Assembly: GCF_021134715.1 (NCBI RefSeq)
Contig: NC_060023.1
Span: 992,001-1,056,000 of the forward strand
Direction of reading: 5' to 3'
Origin: Daphnia pulex
Taxonomy: Eukaryota > Arthropoda > Branchiopoda > Diplostraca > Daphniidae
Length of the DNA: 64,000 nt
Below, in pieces: positions 44,103 to 56,145 of the stretch. The notes beneath the pieces are model-generated. The model searched no databases. It was given only the letters and a program-made list of their open reading frames with translations, and was not told where the DNA came from. Numbering within the stretch: position 1 is the first letter of the stretch; each line of letters starts with the position of its first letter. Position numbers and translations under genes: made by a program.

Positions 44103-46505
44103 TTATACGATGACGTGTTCTCGCTCGTCCACCGGTCGATTTCCAGCTGTCGTCGTCGCCGTCCTATCCACCTGAATAGCGTCGAGGTCGACATTCCACA
44201 AGTCGACATCGATTTCAATATCCTCCTCCAGGTCCTGATTGTTATCCGAGTTGGAATGGTAACCGGACGGCAGATCGCCCTGCGAATTGGACGAGAACTC
44301 GCCAGCCAGCTCGGATTGGCGGAAGATTTTCGAATTGTAGATGATGAAACGCGATCCGTTGTTGTCGCACAAGGAAGGCATCGAAGGCAGTTCGGGCGTG
44401 TGAGATTTATTAGGAAACATTGGACGCCGACTAGCGCGTCTACGTCGACCCAGAAAACAGCAAGTGGGCCACTTTTTCCTCAGCAAATACCAGACTCGTT
44501 TCCTGCAGGCGAAGATGACGAAGATGGTGAGTCCCGTTACCAGGTTGACGACGTCGGCAATCACCCAAGTCATTAAAGATTGCTCGGTCAGCAGAGAAAT
44601 CGAGTCTGTCATCCACAGGGCGACCATCAGCAAGAACAAGCCCATGGAAACTCGAACTCTGCATTTAAATAAAGTCAATTCATTTTCTAAATTTCTGTTT
44701 GATTATTTCGATTGCTATCAAATACCCCGTTAGATTTGGGAGGATGGTGTTGGTGGGTTCCTCGCTGTATCTGCTGATTTTGCACAGGGCGAAGACAATC
44801 ATGATGACGATGATGGCGTTACCCAACAGCATTATGGTTACTGGTCCGTAAAGGTAGGCGAAGAGGGGCGGACGGTTTTCAACTAGTGAATCATGCAGAG
44901 AATCAACTTGAACAAACATACAACCAAATGAAAGATAGTTATACTTAGAAACCAGCATTGCGACTGCTCGAAATTGGGGGTGACGATGTTTTCCGGTAAA
45001 ACTTGGATCGTCTCCAGCACTTGACCGACAATGTTGATGGTGAACGGCACACCCCAGCCATAAATGGAGTAAAACACTAGACGGCGACTTTTGGAACGAC
45101 TCGATTCACTCCGCTGGCTCTGATCTTCGTCTGCGTTCATTGAAGTTCTGAATTTAAAATTAATAGGTTAAAATTTGACGTACTGGAAAACTAATTTGAA
45201 TTTAAATTATTACCTGATATCCCACCAAAGATCAAAACATAAAACGTTGAGCCAGGCGAAAGTGGCCAGACAAGCGAAATGGACCAGCACGGCTACAAGG
45301 TAACAGACATTCATGCACGCCCTTTAAATATGCAAATTAAATAATTTCTCTTACGTAACGAAGCGCAAACAGTTTTCGGCATATCCGGCACAATCTGAAT
45401 AATTCCCAGTCCAGTGTAGTAGATGGCCATTGAACTGACGTAAGACATGATCATGATCCCGTTGGCATCGCGCAATGGCGGGAGCAGCACGTAAACCATC
45501 ACGGTGGCCGAAAGGAATAACACAGACAAGAACAACAAGTAAGGATAAACAGTGGCCGCCTTCATGAGACTCTCCGGAATCTCTGTCATGGCTGAGAAAC
45601 ACCTTAATCCCAAAATTTTCTTGAGGAACCAAAATAAATGTTAATTTAAAAAAAACGGCGGGAATTTTTAAAAATGTCAAACTTACAGTGTCATTTCCTT
45701 CGACAAAATTATCGATGCAGTATTTGTCAGTTGGGCGATCGGTGGACTGATCGAAATGGTAAAAATGGCGATTGGGTTGCATCAATCCATCCGAGTTGAT
45801 GAGAAAATTATCGACGAGGACAATATCTTCGTTGTGGCATTTGAATCCGAATCCGGCGTGAACCGTCAGCGAATCCTTGCCGTCGTCGCTGACGGGTCCT
45901 CCGTGTTTCCTGGTCAGTTGGGACACGTTGAACGGGGTCTGATGAGCCCGGCAAGAGTGGGTCGCACTGTCGACGGCCAAGCCCTGCGGGCAACACTTGC
46001 GCAGGCATTTGGTCTTGTTCTCCATACAAGGATCGGCGACGCAATAACGGGCGACAAATTCCGGATTGTTGGGATCCGTCGACGGGATTTCGTTGACACA
46101 AAATTGACCGGGAGTCAGAACGAGAGCGTCTCGCACTTTCAACGAGCCATCGACAAACACTTGGAATTCCATGGTGCTGGTGGCCATTTTGCCTATACGG
46201 CAGGCGGCCAATTTGTGGCTCAAATGGAATTCCTCCACACCCACCAGGAACGTTTCCTCCTCTTCGACGGCGTAGAGCACAGGGATGCCGGACACGACGT
46301 CATCGGGATCGTGAGTTCGATACAAGCACCTATCCAGTCCCGGTCTGTAGAACTCGCCATCTCTGCAGCATTTGGTCAGCGGAGTTTTCTGGTACACTTG
46401 AAAGGCGTCGCTTTCATTGTGTCCGGCTACTGCGTTGATATTAATCCAGGAGCAGAATAAACACACGAATAAAACCATCAAGTGGCTCGCCATCCTTTCA
46501 CTCAT
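44103..46505 (-). CDS. Methuselah-like G-protein-coupled receptor
   Basis: Family B GPCR of the arthropod Methuselah-like (mthl) group. Six exons on the minus strand: 46505-45687, 45619-45355, 45292-45214, 45147-44945, 44882-44726, 44658-44103; 692 codons. The start chosen is the ATG of MSERMASHLM, giving a signal peptide (LMVLFVCLFCSWININAVAG); upstream in-frame codons lack an ATG. The Cys-rich ectodomain is about 270 residues with KCCRDGEFYRPG and RKCCPQGLAVD, typical of the group. Seven membrane segments follow, including YPYLLFLSVLFLSATVMVYV, the TM3 signature FACLATFAWLNVLCFDLWW, and YGPVTIMLLGNAIIVIMIVF. A long cytoplasmic tail is rich in acidic residues. The third acceptor (TTGTAG at 45293-45298) was chosen because it keeps frame and restores the TM3 consensus. 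The ligand is unknown. Confidence 0.92.
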
Positions 46506-47920
46506 CTTGGGCCGTTGGCAAAATGTGATGACTGCACTTTCATACGGTCTAGACACGGACGCCTCAAGTCAATAACGGCTGGCCTGTAATTAATCATCAA
46601 TCAAAATATCATCAAGTCAAATGAGTTGGTCGAGTTTTTTATTTACCTGCTGTTGTTGGCTTCATAAATTCAATCGGTGGCGATATTTTCCAATGCGCAA
46701 ATATTCAAATTAATTGTAGCACAGATTCACAACAATTGGGAGATGGAAGTTGGCTGACGTTCTGGTGTCGACTGGCACTCTAGTAGGTTAGAAGCTGTTT
46801 TTTCAAAGTAAGAAAATGCATATAACTTATGTTCCTACCTACACAATGGGGTTAGCAACTATGTCAAACCTCAAACACAAACCAGTTACCTCCATTATAC
46901 CTGTCTCTCCCACTCCGCCTCTCACCCACACCTGGAATTATCACAATCGTCTCCTCAAAGGGGCGAATGTATTTCTAGTTTTGAAAGAAGAAAATTAAAC
47001 AAAAACGGGTTACGTTAAAAATAAATCTAAACATTTTTTGATTGCGTTACCATTATTGCGCTGGGATATTGAATTGATGGGGTTTTAATTTCTCATCTAT
47101 TGCCATCATTGCAACAAAAAAGTTATTTTCGTTCGACAGAAATGCATTCGCTTTCGTGATTCGGCTAGAAAACTGGGGCACCTTTGTTTCCATCATTAGA
47201 ATAATAATTGCATGACTTTTGATTATTTTTTTTTTGTTCGTCGACACGGCATATCCATTGAATCACGAGTCCAATTCTCGCAGAGGATTTAGAAAGTTCA
47301 ATTACTCATTTAATTTAAAGTGATAACCATTTTATACTTTCCCATATTTTAGCGGGTGGGTAATAAAACATTAACAATTTTTAGCAGATTCTTGATTACT
47401 ACCAACACTGATATCTTCGTATCATCCGAAAATTAAAACGTCCCCCAAAAATTCTTTTTCCAAAAATACAGAAACGCGTCAACGATGAATAATTTGTAAC
47501 TGGTTTTCATTTTGGTTTGCTTCTAATCTATATATCTCCGTGTAAAAGATGCATCACGCGCGTTCCACTTGTTACAACAATACGAGACCACATTCCGGTT
47601 CACAGTAACTTGTTTTTGGTAAAACATGCCAGAGTACGAGACGTGCTATTATTACAGTCACGAAACAGCAGCATGCTGACACGCTCATAGTTGCATCTAA
47701 ATTTTTGTTTTATTCCATTATGGGCTCTACACACACAAGTACATAGAAGTCGAGGGAAATCACTGACCTCATTCACACGTTTTGGAAACAATGAGAGCTG
47801 AATTTTGCCCTTTAGATTCATTTCACATTCATTTCTAATGTGTACGATTTTAACTAACGTTTATAATTAAATTCCTAGTGAAAACAAGACGACCATTACG
47901 GGGTGGATTACCTGACCGTT
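46506..47920. other. Intergenic region, 1.4 kb
   Basis: Upstream of the Methuselah-like gene and downstream of IR copy 4. No gene or clear repeat was recognised. The ORFs at 46816-46998, 47053-47247 and 47600-47821 look random. Confidence 0.5.
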
Positions 47921-49923
47921 TTAGAGTTTGTTGATTCGACGGCGTTTGGGCATCGAAAGGATTTTTTCGCACAGGAAAGCGAGAAAGGAGAGGCTGGAAC
48001 CGATCAAGAGGACGATAAAGGCGCCTGTCAAATTCTTGAGTGTCAGAGGCGACGGTTTGGTTTCCGTGTTGTATCCGTATTTGATGTTGGCCATACATTT
48101 GCGGGGCATCGTGCGAAACCAGGAATCCCAGTGGTCGATTATTCCCGTTTGCTGGAGATCCAGCAGCCTATTGCGAAAACGAATTTTTATCTGTGATGGC
48201 AATTGGTCAGGAATATTATAACCCTTTGTTAATGGTGTCGGTGTAACGGCTGTTTTTCGGCAGAGACATTGAAGCGAAAAAGTGGTTGAAATCCTCTTTG
48301 GCCAACTGGAAGTTGCACTGGCCAGTCTTTTCGTAATCTTCTTTGATGGCGTCCATTTGGTAAACCCCCGCCTACATGAATATAATGGCACGTTAGTAAA
48401 TTTGTCGGAATTAATTTAGATTTAATACATCAGCGAAAACATTTTTCGATCCCGGTTTGACTAAATCGATACACTCGGACACCAAGGTGCAGCGGGATTG
48501 GGGAAAGTTGTTGATCCTGTCTCGCAGTTTCTCATAAAATCCAGTCCAATTATTGCTCTGTTTGTAATAAAAAGACGGCTTTTTCAATAATAAGAGAGAA
48601 ATATTATTCCAACCTTACCGTAAAGTATCGATCCGGAGTCCCCTCGTTTTTGACCAGCAAATGAATTTCAGGGTTGTCGGCAATGTCATACAGGGAATCG
48701 ATTAGCGGATGATTGACAGGTGCCACGACGTAGGTGAATAATGTCGAAGTGTAAGCCTGGACGAAGATGAAAGCGGCCAGGGTCCAAACGCCAGCGACCA
48801 GTCGAAACGGCAAACGATTCGACGTGCACGGACCACCTATTGATTATGGAAGGGATGGCACCAACGCCCTTGATAACTTCTGGCACCATTAAAAGTCGAA
48901 CCTTGTGACAGTAAATTCCCAAAGACGTAGAGGTATTGATTTCCTGTTTGTCCTCTCGTTTCTCGGAGGCTAATGCCAGAAGGGACGAAAAGGGAACCGA
49001 CCATCGCAACAATTCGACGGCGACGATTAAGAGGTCGGCGGATGTCACCGACGATTGGCAATTTTCTGAGGTTCTTAGGATTTGGTCCAGTTTCGAATTG
49101 AGAACGATATTCCAGATATCGTTGGAGTAAATTCAAAATGGTTATGACGCAAATAATTGCTATGATCAGTCCCAACCACACCTGTAGTAAAATCATATGT
49201 CAATTAGGATCAAATGTTATCAATACGAATTTACCGGCCATTGAAAGGGTTTGGCGACAGCGTAAATGTTGGCCGACTCGTCGGGAATCGGAAGGAGGAA
49301 AACGTAAGAGCCATAACTCCACGGCAGAGTAATATCAACAATTTTCAAGCGAGAAGATGTCGGCACGATGGCAGAAACTATCAAGTCACTTTGCTGCAAG
49401 AAAATAACATTTCATTACTATTTAAGTAGGGAGAAAAAAGTAACACCGTAATTATTACTCACATTATCAAAAAGGTAGCTAAAAAGTCCTCTTCCATTTT
49501 GGGTGGGTTCCAGCCGGTTTTCAGTCACTCTAACATGTTCGTACCTGGTAATTCCAAACAGTCATACAGAATTACAAATTACAAATTTTACTTTATCCCA
49601 ATTAGAACTTATTTGATAATTACGTGAAATTGAACCGGGCTGCCAAATAATCGATAAGAACACCGCCTTTGACCGGCCCTGATAGTCCTTTGGGGTTACC
49701 CTCCCAGCGAGGCTGATGTCATTAACATGGATCAGAATTAAGATACGGTCAAGATTAGTTTTGATTTAAATTGTATAATAAGTATTACCCAGATGATGCG
49801 GAGATGTTGTCCTTTAAGCAAATTAGGAGACTGGTAAGCCGTGGAAGGAGACAAGGAAAACCCATTGCTCAATAGATGAGACCAGCAGACAATCATAATC
49901 CAAAAATTGAAAGTTACAAACAT
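47921..49923 (-). CDS. Ionotropic receptor (IR)-like, copy 4
   Basis: Complete IR-like channel subunit on the minus strand, 495 codons in nine exons: 49923-49789, 49712-49624, 49544-49463, 49393-49235, 49181-48902, 48836-48619, 48557-48429, 48371-48223, 48167-47921. Signal peptide FNFWIMIVCWSHLLSNGFS. S1 has RVTENRLEP and a diverged binding segment (TSSRLKIVDITLPW) that still keeps the Arg. TM1 is VWLGLIIAIICVITILNL. The 280-nt exon after it is the longest of the family and adds an Arg-rich cytoplasmic loop (RRPLNRRRRIVAMVG). The pore helix ends VQAYTSTLFTYVVAP and the last helix follows LTLKNLTGAFIVLL. It is the most diverged intact copy in the window. Exon 8 ends with a weak donor, GTTATA. 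Confidence 0.92.
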
Positions 49924-49960
49924 TTCGGACTGCTTTTAGTCGATTACCACGGTAATAGCC

Positions 49961-49998
49961 AACTGAGCTCGGGTGGACAACGGACATTTCTTATATGG
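49961..49998 (-). promoter_or_regulatory. TATA and initiator of IR copy 4
   Basis: On the minus strand, CCATATAAG (49991-49998) lies about 30 bp upstream of TCAGTT (plus AACTGA, 49961-49966), the arthropod initiator consensus. The ATG is at 49923. Confidence 0.6.
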
Positions 49999-51911
49999 AA
50001 TTAAGAACAATTGAATAATGCATTGCTATCAACTTTGAATGTTCGTTGTTGATAGTTTTGAGATTTAAAATTAAATTGGAGGCTGTCCCAGATGCCCAAC
50101 TGAATGACAACAGTCCACACATTTCCCTCTGACACGTAGAGTATCTACTAAATTATGAATATTAATATTTAAAGACAAATGTGACGGAAGGAATCATGTC
50201 CATCAAAATCACTCAACCGAATAAGTTCGGTTAATCATTTTTTTAAGTATCACGGCTAGTCACTCTGAGCCAGAGGGCATTTTATGGGGAACGGTAAAAC
50301 GAGGAAGAGAATTCTCCAACTGAAAAGTAGGGCGACACTTGTTTTGGTCTTAAATGGCTTTTTAAAAAAAAGTGATTCACGACGATTATTTAGCTGCTTC
50401 ATGCTCATTTGTGTCAACCTGTTGACCGTACCTGAAATAAAAACATGGTAAACTGTTAAATCAGTTCATTAATTGATTACCAAATGGCAGTGATGAGAAA
50501 TTATGAGAAGAGAACGATGGAAGAACCTAGCGGAACAGTTCCACTGCTATCCGGAAGATGGAATCGCCAGAAAATGATAAAGTTGTTGTGCGCGGATGCC
50601 CGGAATTTTCCGTTATAATTCGGTTGTTAAAACCTAAAACAAAAAAACAAAACAAACGACACAATGTGAATTAACTAACAATCGTAAAGATAATGGGCAT
50701 TTTGCCAGTAGAAAAATAAATCCTAACAAGGGAAAATAAAACTGGTTAAAAATTAATTAGTTAACATTCGAGTTAATAAACTGGCAGGACATAACACAAG
50801 ACATTAGGCTCCCATCCTGATTGATTATACGTTGCTTGTCAAGCAGCAGATGTGCTCAGGTTTTTATTTTTATTTTGTGATGGCCATTTACAACTGCTGG
50901 AACAACCACGTTTATGGACAACGGTTTTGGCTGATCTCGTTAGTTCTTGTTGCCAAAATAGATCCAAGAAAGCGAATCAGGATGAGATGAAAGAATTTCT
51001 GTTCTGCGAATTTTCACGTTGAGAACCACGGAAGGTGTTTCATCTATTTAAAAAATAAAAGAATGACAAAGAAACAAGTAGAACTATCACTGCATCAAAG
51101 ACAATACACGAGCAACATGAAGTCGATAACGCCACGTGCAGTTACAACTTTAGTTTGTTGTTAGCAACACAGAAATAGTTTAACGTCACGATAACACCCC
51201 ATAGGCTACTTTAAGGGAGGTTGACTTTATAGCAATTATTCATTGGGTGAAGGTTTAAACGTCCAGCTGTCCATCACTTGTTGTAGCACAATGAATAATT
51301 GACACGATTCCCCGTCGCCTATCGTTCAACTCTGTAAAACATTAATCACTTTTCTGTTCGACACGAATTGTTTTCGATCCGAATCGATGCCTGAGTTTCG
51401 CCTGTTTGGAAAACACTTTTAAAAATTAAACGCTTCTTCAACATTAGTTTGAGATAAAACGAGACAGACAGCGGTGGCATGGGTTGACAAGGAGATGTCG
51501 GAATATTTCGTGACTGGACAGTATCTAAAATCGTCGTCATTATCTTAATGAGAAATGCGGCTGACTTGGAGACACGGTAGGATAGCAGAAAGGTAAGTTT
51601 TTCCGTTTGAATTTACTGCAGACTCTGGAAGACTATCCTATTGAGGGCATCAACGGGATATAAAAGTGACAAACCCTTGGCTTGCCCAAATTTGGTAACT
51701 AAATCATCTTCACCAAACAAAGGAAATGATTCGTTACTCGGTCAAATAAACGAGTTGAGGGCCAGTACATATGCCCTAAAACACTGCGTTTACTTTCACA
51801 AATGTAAATTGAATCGTGTCGTCCCATCAGGCCATCACTAAAGATTTGAAGTTATTTCCAAATGAATCGAAATAATTAGAGATTTTAGAAACTTAATCAA
51901 ATTTACTTACC
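49999..51911. other. Intergenic region, 1.9 kb
   Basis: No gene supported. AT-rich without clear repeats. The ORFs at 51346-51540 and 51641-51841 lack features. Confidence 0.5.
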
Positions 51912-51994
51912 ACCAGGTTGGCCGAGTGGTTAAGGCGCCAGACTTAAGATCTGGTCTCTGAATAGAGACGTGGGTTCAAACCCCACACCTGGTA
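51912..51994 (+). tRNA. tRNA-Leu-TAA: tRNA-Leu (anticodon UAA)
   Basis: 83-nt cloverleaf with a 7-bp acceptor stem ACCAGGT/ACCTGGT, D arm with A box TGGCCGAGTGGTTAAGG, anticodon stem CCAGA/TCTGG around loop CTTAAGA (anticodon TAA), a long variable arm (CTC.....GAG) typical of class II tRNAs, T arm GTGGG/CCCAC with B box GGGTTCAAACCCC, and discriminator A. No intron. The first T4 run, a Pol III terminator, is about 60 nt downstream near 52055. Confidence 0.97.
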
Positions 51995-52694
51995 ACACGT
52001 CAGACGAATAAAAATAACAACATGGATGTAAAACAACAGTGTCAAAAATGAACCTTTTATCCCCCCATGAGCGTTAAAGGTTTAACAATCCATTATAGTA
52101 TCTCAACAAGTCGAGCAGACTCTAAAATCATATTGCTCGAATCGGCCCGATTACTGCACATTGGTGTATGGCCGTACGATACGACATTCAAAGTACAATA
52201 AATTTGAGAATAAATCAAATGAAGTTTGACGTCTCTGTCTATCTTTACTAAAAGGCAGAATAATTGATTAGTAAATGCTTTGATTCTCAAGAAAACGTCG
52301 TCCTATTTTTTTACTTTCACTTTAAATGGATAATTGATTGAAAGGAAATTTGGTCATTTCTAAGTTTGGATGTTCGAGGCCATCACTCACAGAGCGCGTG
52401 GACAGTTATGGGTTTGGATCGTCTGAATTCTAGCCATACTTTTGGCAATGACAATTCAAGTTCGCATAGAATAAAACCACACCCTGACACAAAAGCAGTA
52501 TCAGCCGGAAATGGATAGAGCCAACAGACAGCCATGGAGAGAGGGATAGAAGGAAAAACAGGTTTCATAGCCCAAAAAGATAATCAAATATCTAGTAGAT
52601 GCGGAAGAAGCAAACAATGTTTTCTTTCATTTTTTTTTCAACAGTAAAGACCTTGCTAGCGGCGCAATCGTCAGCAACTGAAAATCAGCTGTGG
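51995..52694. other. Intergenic region between tRNA-Leu and cuticle gene
   Basis: About 700 bp. No gene recognised; the short ORFs on either strand (52093-52290, 52383-52568) are unsupported. Confidence 0.5.
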
Positions 52695-52703
52695 TATATA
52701 AAG
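52695..52703 (+). promoter_or_regulatory. TATA box of cuticle protein gene
   Basis: TATATAAAG, 83 bp upstream of the ATG at 52778; the expected start site is near 52725. Confidence 0.6.
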
Positions 52704-52777
52704 GCCCTGGTATCTCTGAGATTTTCGTTAATTCCACTTCGAATTCCACCAGCTCCCAATCTCTTAAGCGAATCGAC

Positions 52778-53657
52778 ATGAAGATCTACGTAAGTTTTCA
52801 ACCTCTTCTCTTTAAGATAATTTCAATCAACTCACCATTTGAATTTTCCGTATCAGATTCTCGCAGTGCTTTTGGGTGTGGTTTGCTTTGCATCCGCTCA
52901 GCAGAACCCAACTGGATGGAACTACAATCCTTACCTCTACTTCCCTTATTCCGCTCTCCAGCCACCAGCACAGGAGACGGCGGAAGTAGCCGCCGCAAGG
53001 GCTTCTCACTTGGCCGCTCACGCTGCTGCTGCTCGTGGACGACGATCGATTCCCGACAGTCCCGAAGTCTGGGCCGCTAAAGTCGAACATTACCGCGCCT
53101 ACGCCGCCGCTGCTGCTGCCAACGGAGTCGTTTCTTCTCTCCCAACTCTTTACACCAACGAGGTCGCCGCTGCTCGTGCCGCTCACTTTGCCGCTCACGC
53201 CGCAGCTGCCGCTCGCGGTAAACGATCCATCGCAGATGCCCCCGATGTGGCCGCTGCCAAACTCGAACACATCCGCGCTCACGCCGTCGCTGCCGCCGCT
53301 AATGGAGTCGTTTCCAGCCTTCGCCATTTGGAACCCGTTGCCGTTTGGGGTCCCCCACAGCCCGTCCAGGACACTCCCGAAGTCGCTGCTGCTCGTGCTG
53401 CTCACATGGCCGCTCTTGCTGCTGCTCGCGGTAAACGATCCGTTCAAGATACTCCCGAAGTGATGGCCGCCACCATCGAGCATTACCGCGCCTACAACGC
53501 CGCCGCAACCGCCAACGGATTTCCCATGACTTTACTCCCGGCCCGTTATGCCAACATGCCGTTCGGTATGCCCCAACCCATTCAGGAAACGGCCGAGGTC
53601 GCCGCTGCCCGTGCTGCTCACATGGCTGCTCTTGCTCACGCCACTGCCCGAGGTTAA
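52778..53657 (+). CDS. Ala/His-rich cuticle protein
   Basis: Structural protein of the exoskeleton, secreted. Two exons, 52778-52789 (only four codons, MKIY) and 52857-53657; 270 codons. This tiny first exon splitting the signal peptide (MKIYILAVLLGVVCFASAQ) is typical of arthropod cuticle genes. The mature chain contains seven variants of a motif like ETAEVAAARAAHMAALA or DSPEVWAAKVEHYRAYAAAA, the PEVAAAxxAHxAA repeat known from arthropod cuticle proteins of the pupal-cuticle-C1 kind. It lacks the Rebers-Riddiford chitin-binding consensus. Three R-G-[RK]-R-S sites (RGRRS, RGKRS twice) separate the motif pairs. GC-rich with strong codon bias, as expected for abundant expression. AATAAA at 53750. 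Confidence 0.88.
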
Positions 53658-54706
53658 TCAACATCACAGATCTGAAACATGTCAATAGATATGGCTGTGT
53701 GTCAGCTATTAGTCGCAATGTACACACCTGAATTTCGAATGTCAACAAAAATAAACCGAACGTTTTTTTATGAAATGGACGTTGATGTTTTCAATGGGAA
53801 ATTCTGACAACTAACCCACAATTTTGAGGTATTAAAACTCATACACAGAGTGTTAACTGTTAAGTGAAGTAGAATTTCATTTAAAGGAGAATATGACCAG
53901 AGCATTGCCATCAAACAACACTTTCTATCAATTCTATACATGACTCTTTACTGCAGCAATCTGACATGCTTCCCATAAACAGATTTAAATTAAAATGCTC
54001 GCTTACAAAATTTAAATGATCACAAAGGTTCAAAGTTATTCAAAATTACCCCCAAAAAACAGTTGTATGTAACACATAAATAACTGTAATCCATAAAATG
54101 GACGTTGATGTTTTAAATGGGAAATTCTGACAATTAACCACAACTCTGAGGTAACTCATACACAAGGTGTTTATTACTTACATTTCTCCATGATGCCTCC
54201 TTACAGCAGCGACCTGACGAACGCGTTAACTTGTGAGCGTTTCGTTTGCAATAACCACATACCCTTGAAAAATAAGTTGAATTAAAAAAAAGGTTAATAA
54301 AAATTACCATCAAGAATTATCGTTCAGAGAACTGTTGACAGTTATTAATAGGCTACACGATGATTGCACTACACATCTTGAAAAAATTAAACCTATGATG
54401 TAGGGCCTTAATCACAATACTTTTATTGTTACATTGAATTGAATTTTGAATCACTTGCCATTCTGGTGATGTGGGACTCATTTTGGTAGACATTCTGCTG
54501 GAGCCACAACAAATTCGATCAACTTATTTTTGCACTTTTTGCATAACCAGTTCCAGACACTCACATCTTGCAAAAGTAAGAATCACAGCAGTGTTGATCA
54601 ATAAAGTTCACCCCACGAGGGCTTATTAGAATTATGAAAACGAGAGAAACGACCATTTGAACAACGCGACCGATTCACATTGAACGTCAACAACGACTAA
54701 ACTAAT
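53658..54706. other. Intergenic region with a diverged 320-bp tandem duplication
   Basis: 53770-53856 and 54092-54172 are diverged copies (both with ATGGACGTTGATGTTTT and GGGAAATTCTGACAA). 53930-53970 likewise resembles 54190-54220. From about 54366 onward the DNA matches 58699-58990 near IR copy 6, so it belongs to the duplicated IR unit. No gene. Confidence 0.6.
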
Positions 54707-55469
54707 CAGTGTTGCCAACTACTTTTTGGCGTTTTCCCGGTTTAGTCTTAAAAAAAATCCCGGAACCATCCCGGTTTCAGATTTTTCTCAAAAATCCCGG
54801 AAATTGTTGAGAAAAATCCCGCTTTTTTGTTTAAATCAATATAAATGCTGTTTTTGCTGTTTTTTTGAACGATTTTAACACTTGCTTGTTTTGTTTTTAA
54901 ACGTCCGCACAACTTAACAAAATGAAAATTCAGTTCTTCAGTCAGCAAGTCTAATTTAGAAATAAAAGAATCATTAGAAAGAAAATGATGCATAATGGTC
55001 GAAAAAAAAATTCCAAAAGTTCTTGCTGCACAATTTAAAAACTATCATTACTTTAAATAGACTGTTCATTTCGACATTTCCTCATCTAGGAATTGAAGGG
55101 GATCACTATCATCTATCATACCTTGAAGATTGCAGGCCCAGTCCAATTAATTCTGGTGACTATGATCGTCTGTCGACTATTGAATCTGATTCTGATAGTC
55201 AGTTATTAGGCACGTTAATAACAAAGGTATGCAACGACACCTATCGGGTATTGATAAGGTCTTCATAAAACTATAGGAAAAAAGGATTTGAAGTGTAAAA
55301 ACATATCGATTTTACGATTTATCCCAGAATTTATTGTGTAATTTACAAAAAAATTTTATTCGGCAAAATTCCCGGAGAAAACCCGGTTTTGGTCGAATCC
55401 CGGCATTTCTCCGGGTGCCACTCAAAAAACCCGGAAACCGGGATAAATCCCGGCTAGTTGGCAACACTA
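54707..55469. mobile_element. hAT-like non-autonomous DNA transposon
   Basis: About 763 bp with perfect 14-bp terminal inverted repeats: AGTGTTGCCAACTA at 54708-54721 and its complement at 55455-55468. Including the next base the ends read CAGTG and TAGTG, matching the hAT YARNG consensus. Many subterminal CCCGG motifs cluster within about 130 bp of each end. ACTAAT occurs on both flanks but boundary ambiguity prevents calling the exact 8-bp target duplication. The paralogous flank at 58985-59040 lacks the insert. No transposase is encoded; the internal ORFs of about 81 codons are unsupported. Confidence 0.78.
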
Positions 55470-56145
55470 ATTTCGTTTCTTTGTTGGCGCCTTTTTGGCG
55501 GCCATCTTGGTTCGTTTTCTTACCCTTACCCTTGCATCATTTGAAAAGAAAATGGCCGACCAATTTTCTTCGTAATGAAATTTAAAATTTTGGGAGTAGG
55601 AAATCGATGACAATAAATATTATTATTATTATTTTTTTTTAGAACATTAAAAGAATAACAGACTGGGCCAACCTGGTGTTTAATAATTAATAGGTAGGTT
55701 TACATAATCAGAAAGAATAAGCGTTGCTGAGGTTGACTTAAAAAAAGCAAAATGCTAACATTTGGCGCCTTTAATGCCACACAAATGTCATAACTGCTGG
55801 TTAGAATTAATTACTAAATACATTCATCCAGTAAATAAATGGCCATGTAATAAATATATACTGACAAAATTCCTACAACATGGAGTACAATTTTGACAAG
55901 TGCACAAACTAGCACAATTATGTGGATAGTTTTAACAATTATTTCAACAGCAGCAGCAGCATACGATTAAGTAAGGAACTAAAAGAGAAGTAAATAGCAT
56001 TCTAATTTCTAAGATACATTGTAGTGTAAGATCTGATTGGGTATGCAATAACAAATATTAGTTTGCTTCAGTGACGATATGGTGACGAATTGACTTTAAG
56101 TGGGGATTGTGGGACTCAATTAATCAGTCTCTTCTCCGGCAGATT
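55470..56145. other. Downstream flank of IR copy 5
   Basis: 55485-55580 (GGCGGCCATCTTGG, AAAATGGCCGAC) matches 59030-59135 downstream of IR copy 6, showing duplication of gene plus flank. The rest is AT-rich and has no gene. Confidence 0.6.

Noticed and set aside
44115-44576. 153-codon plus-strand ORF
   Set aside because: It is antisense to the last exon of the Methuselah-like receptor and has no promoter or family signature.
45324-45354. A 33-bp intron in the Methuselah-like gene using the nearest AG
   Set aside because: It is too short and gives a stop after two codons. The acceptor at 45293-45294 keeps frame and restores the TM3 motif.
45756-46460. 234-codon plus-strand ORF
   Set aside because: It is antisense to the large Methuselah-like ectodomain exon, which has the family cysteine pattern and splice sites on the minus strand.
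52827-53483. 218-codon Gly/Ser-rich minus-strand ORF
   Set aside because: It is the antisense shadow of the GC-rich cuticle protein gene, whose signal peptide, intron, TATA box and repeats all support the plus strand.
54748-55268. Two ORFs of about 81 codons inside the hAT-like element
   Set aside because: Neither shows transposase motifs, and part of one is simply the translated CCCGG-rich subterminal repeats.
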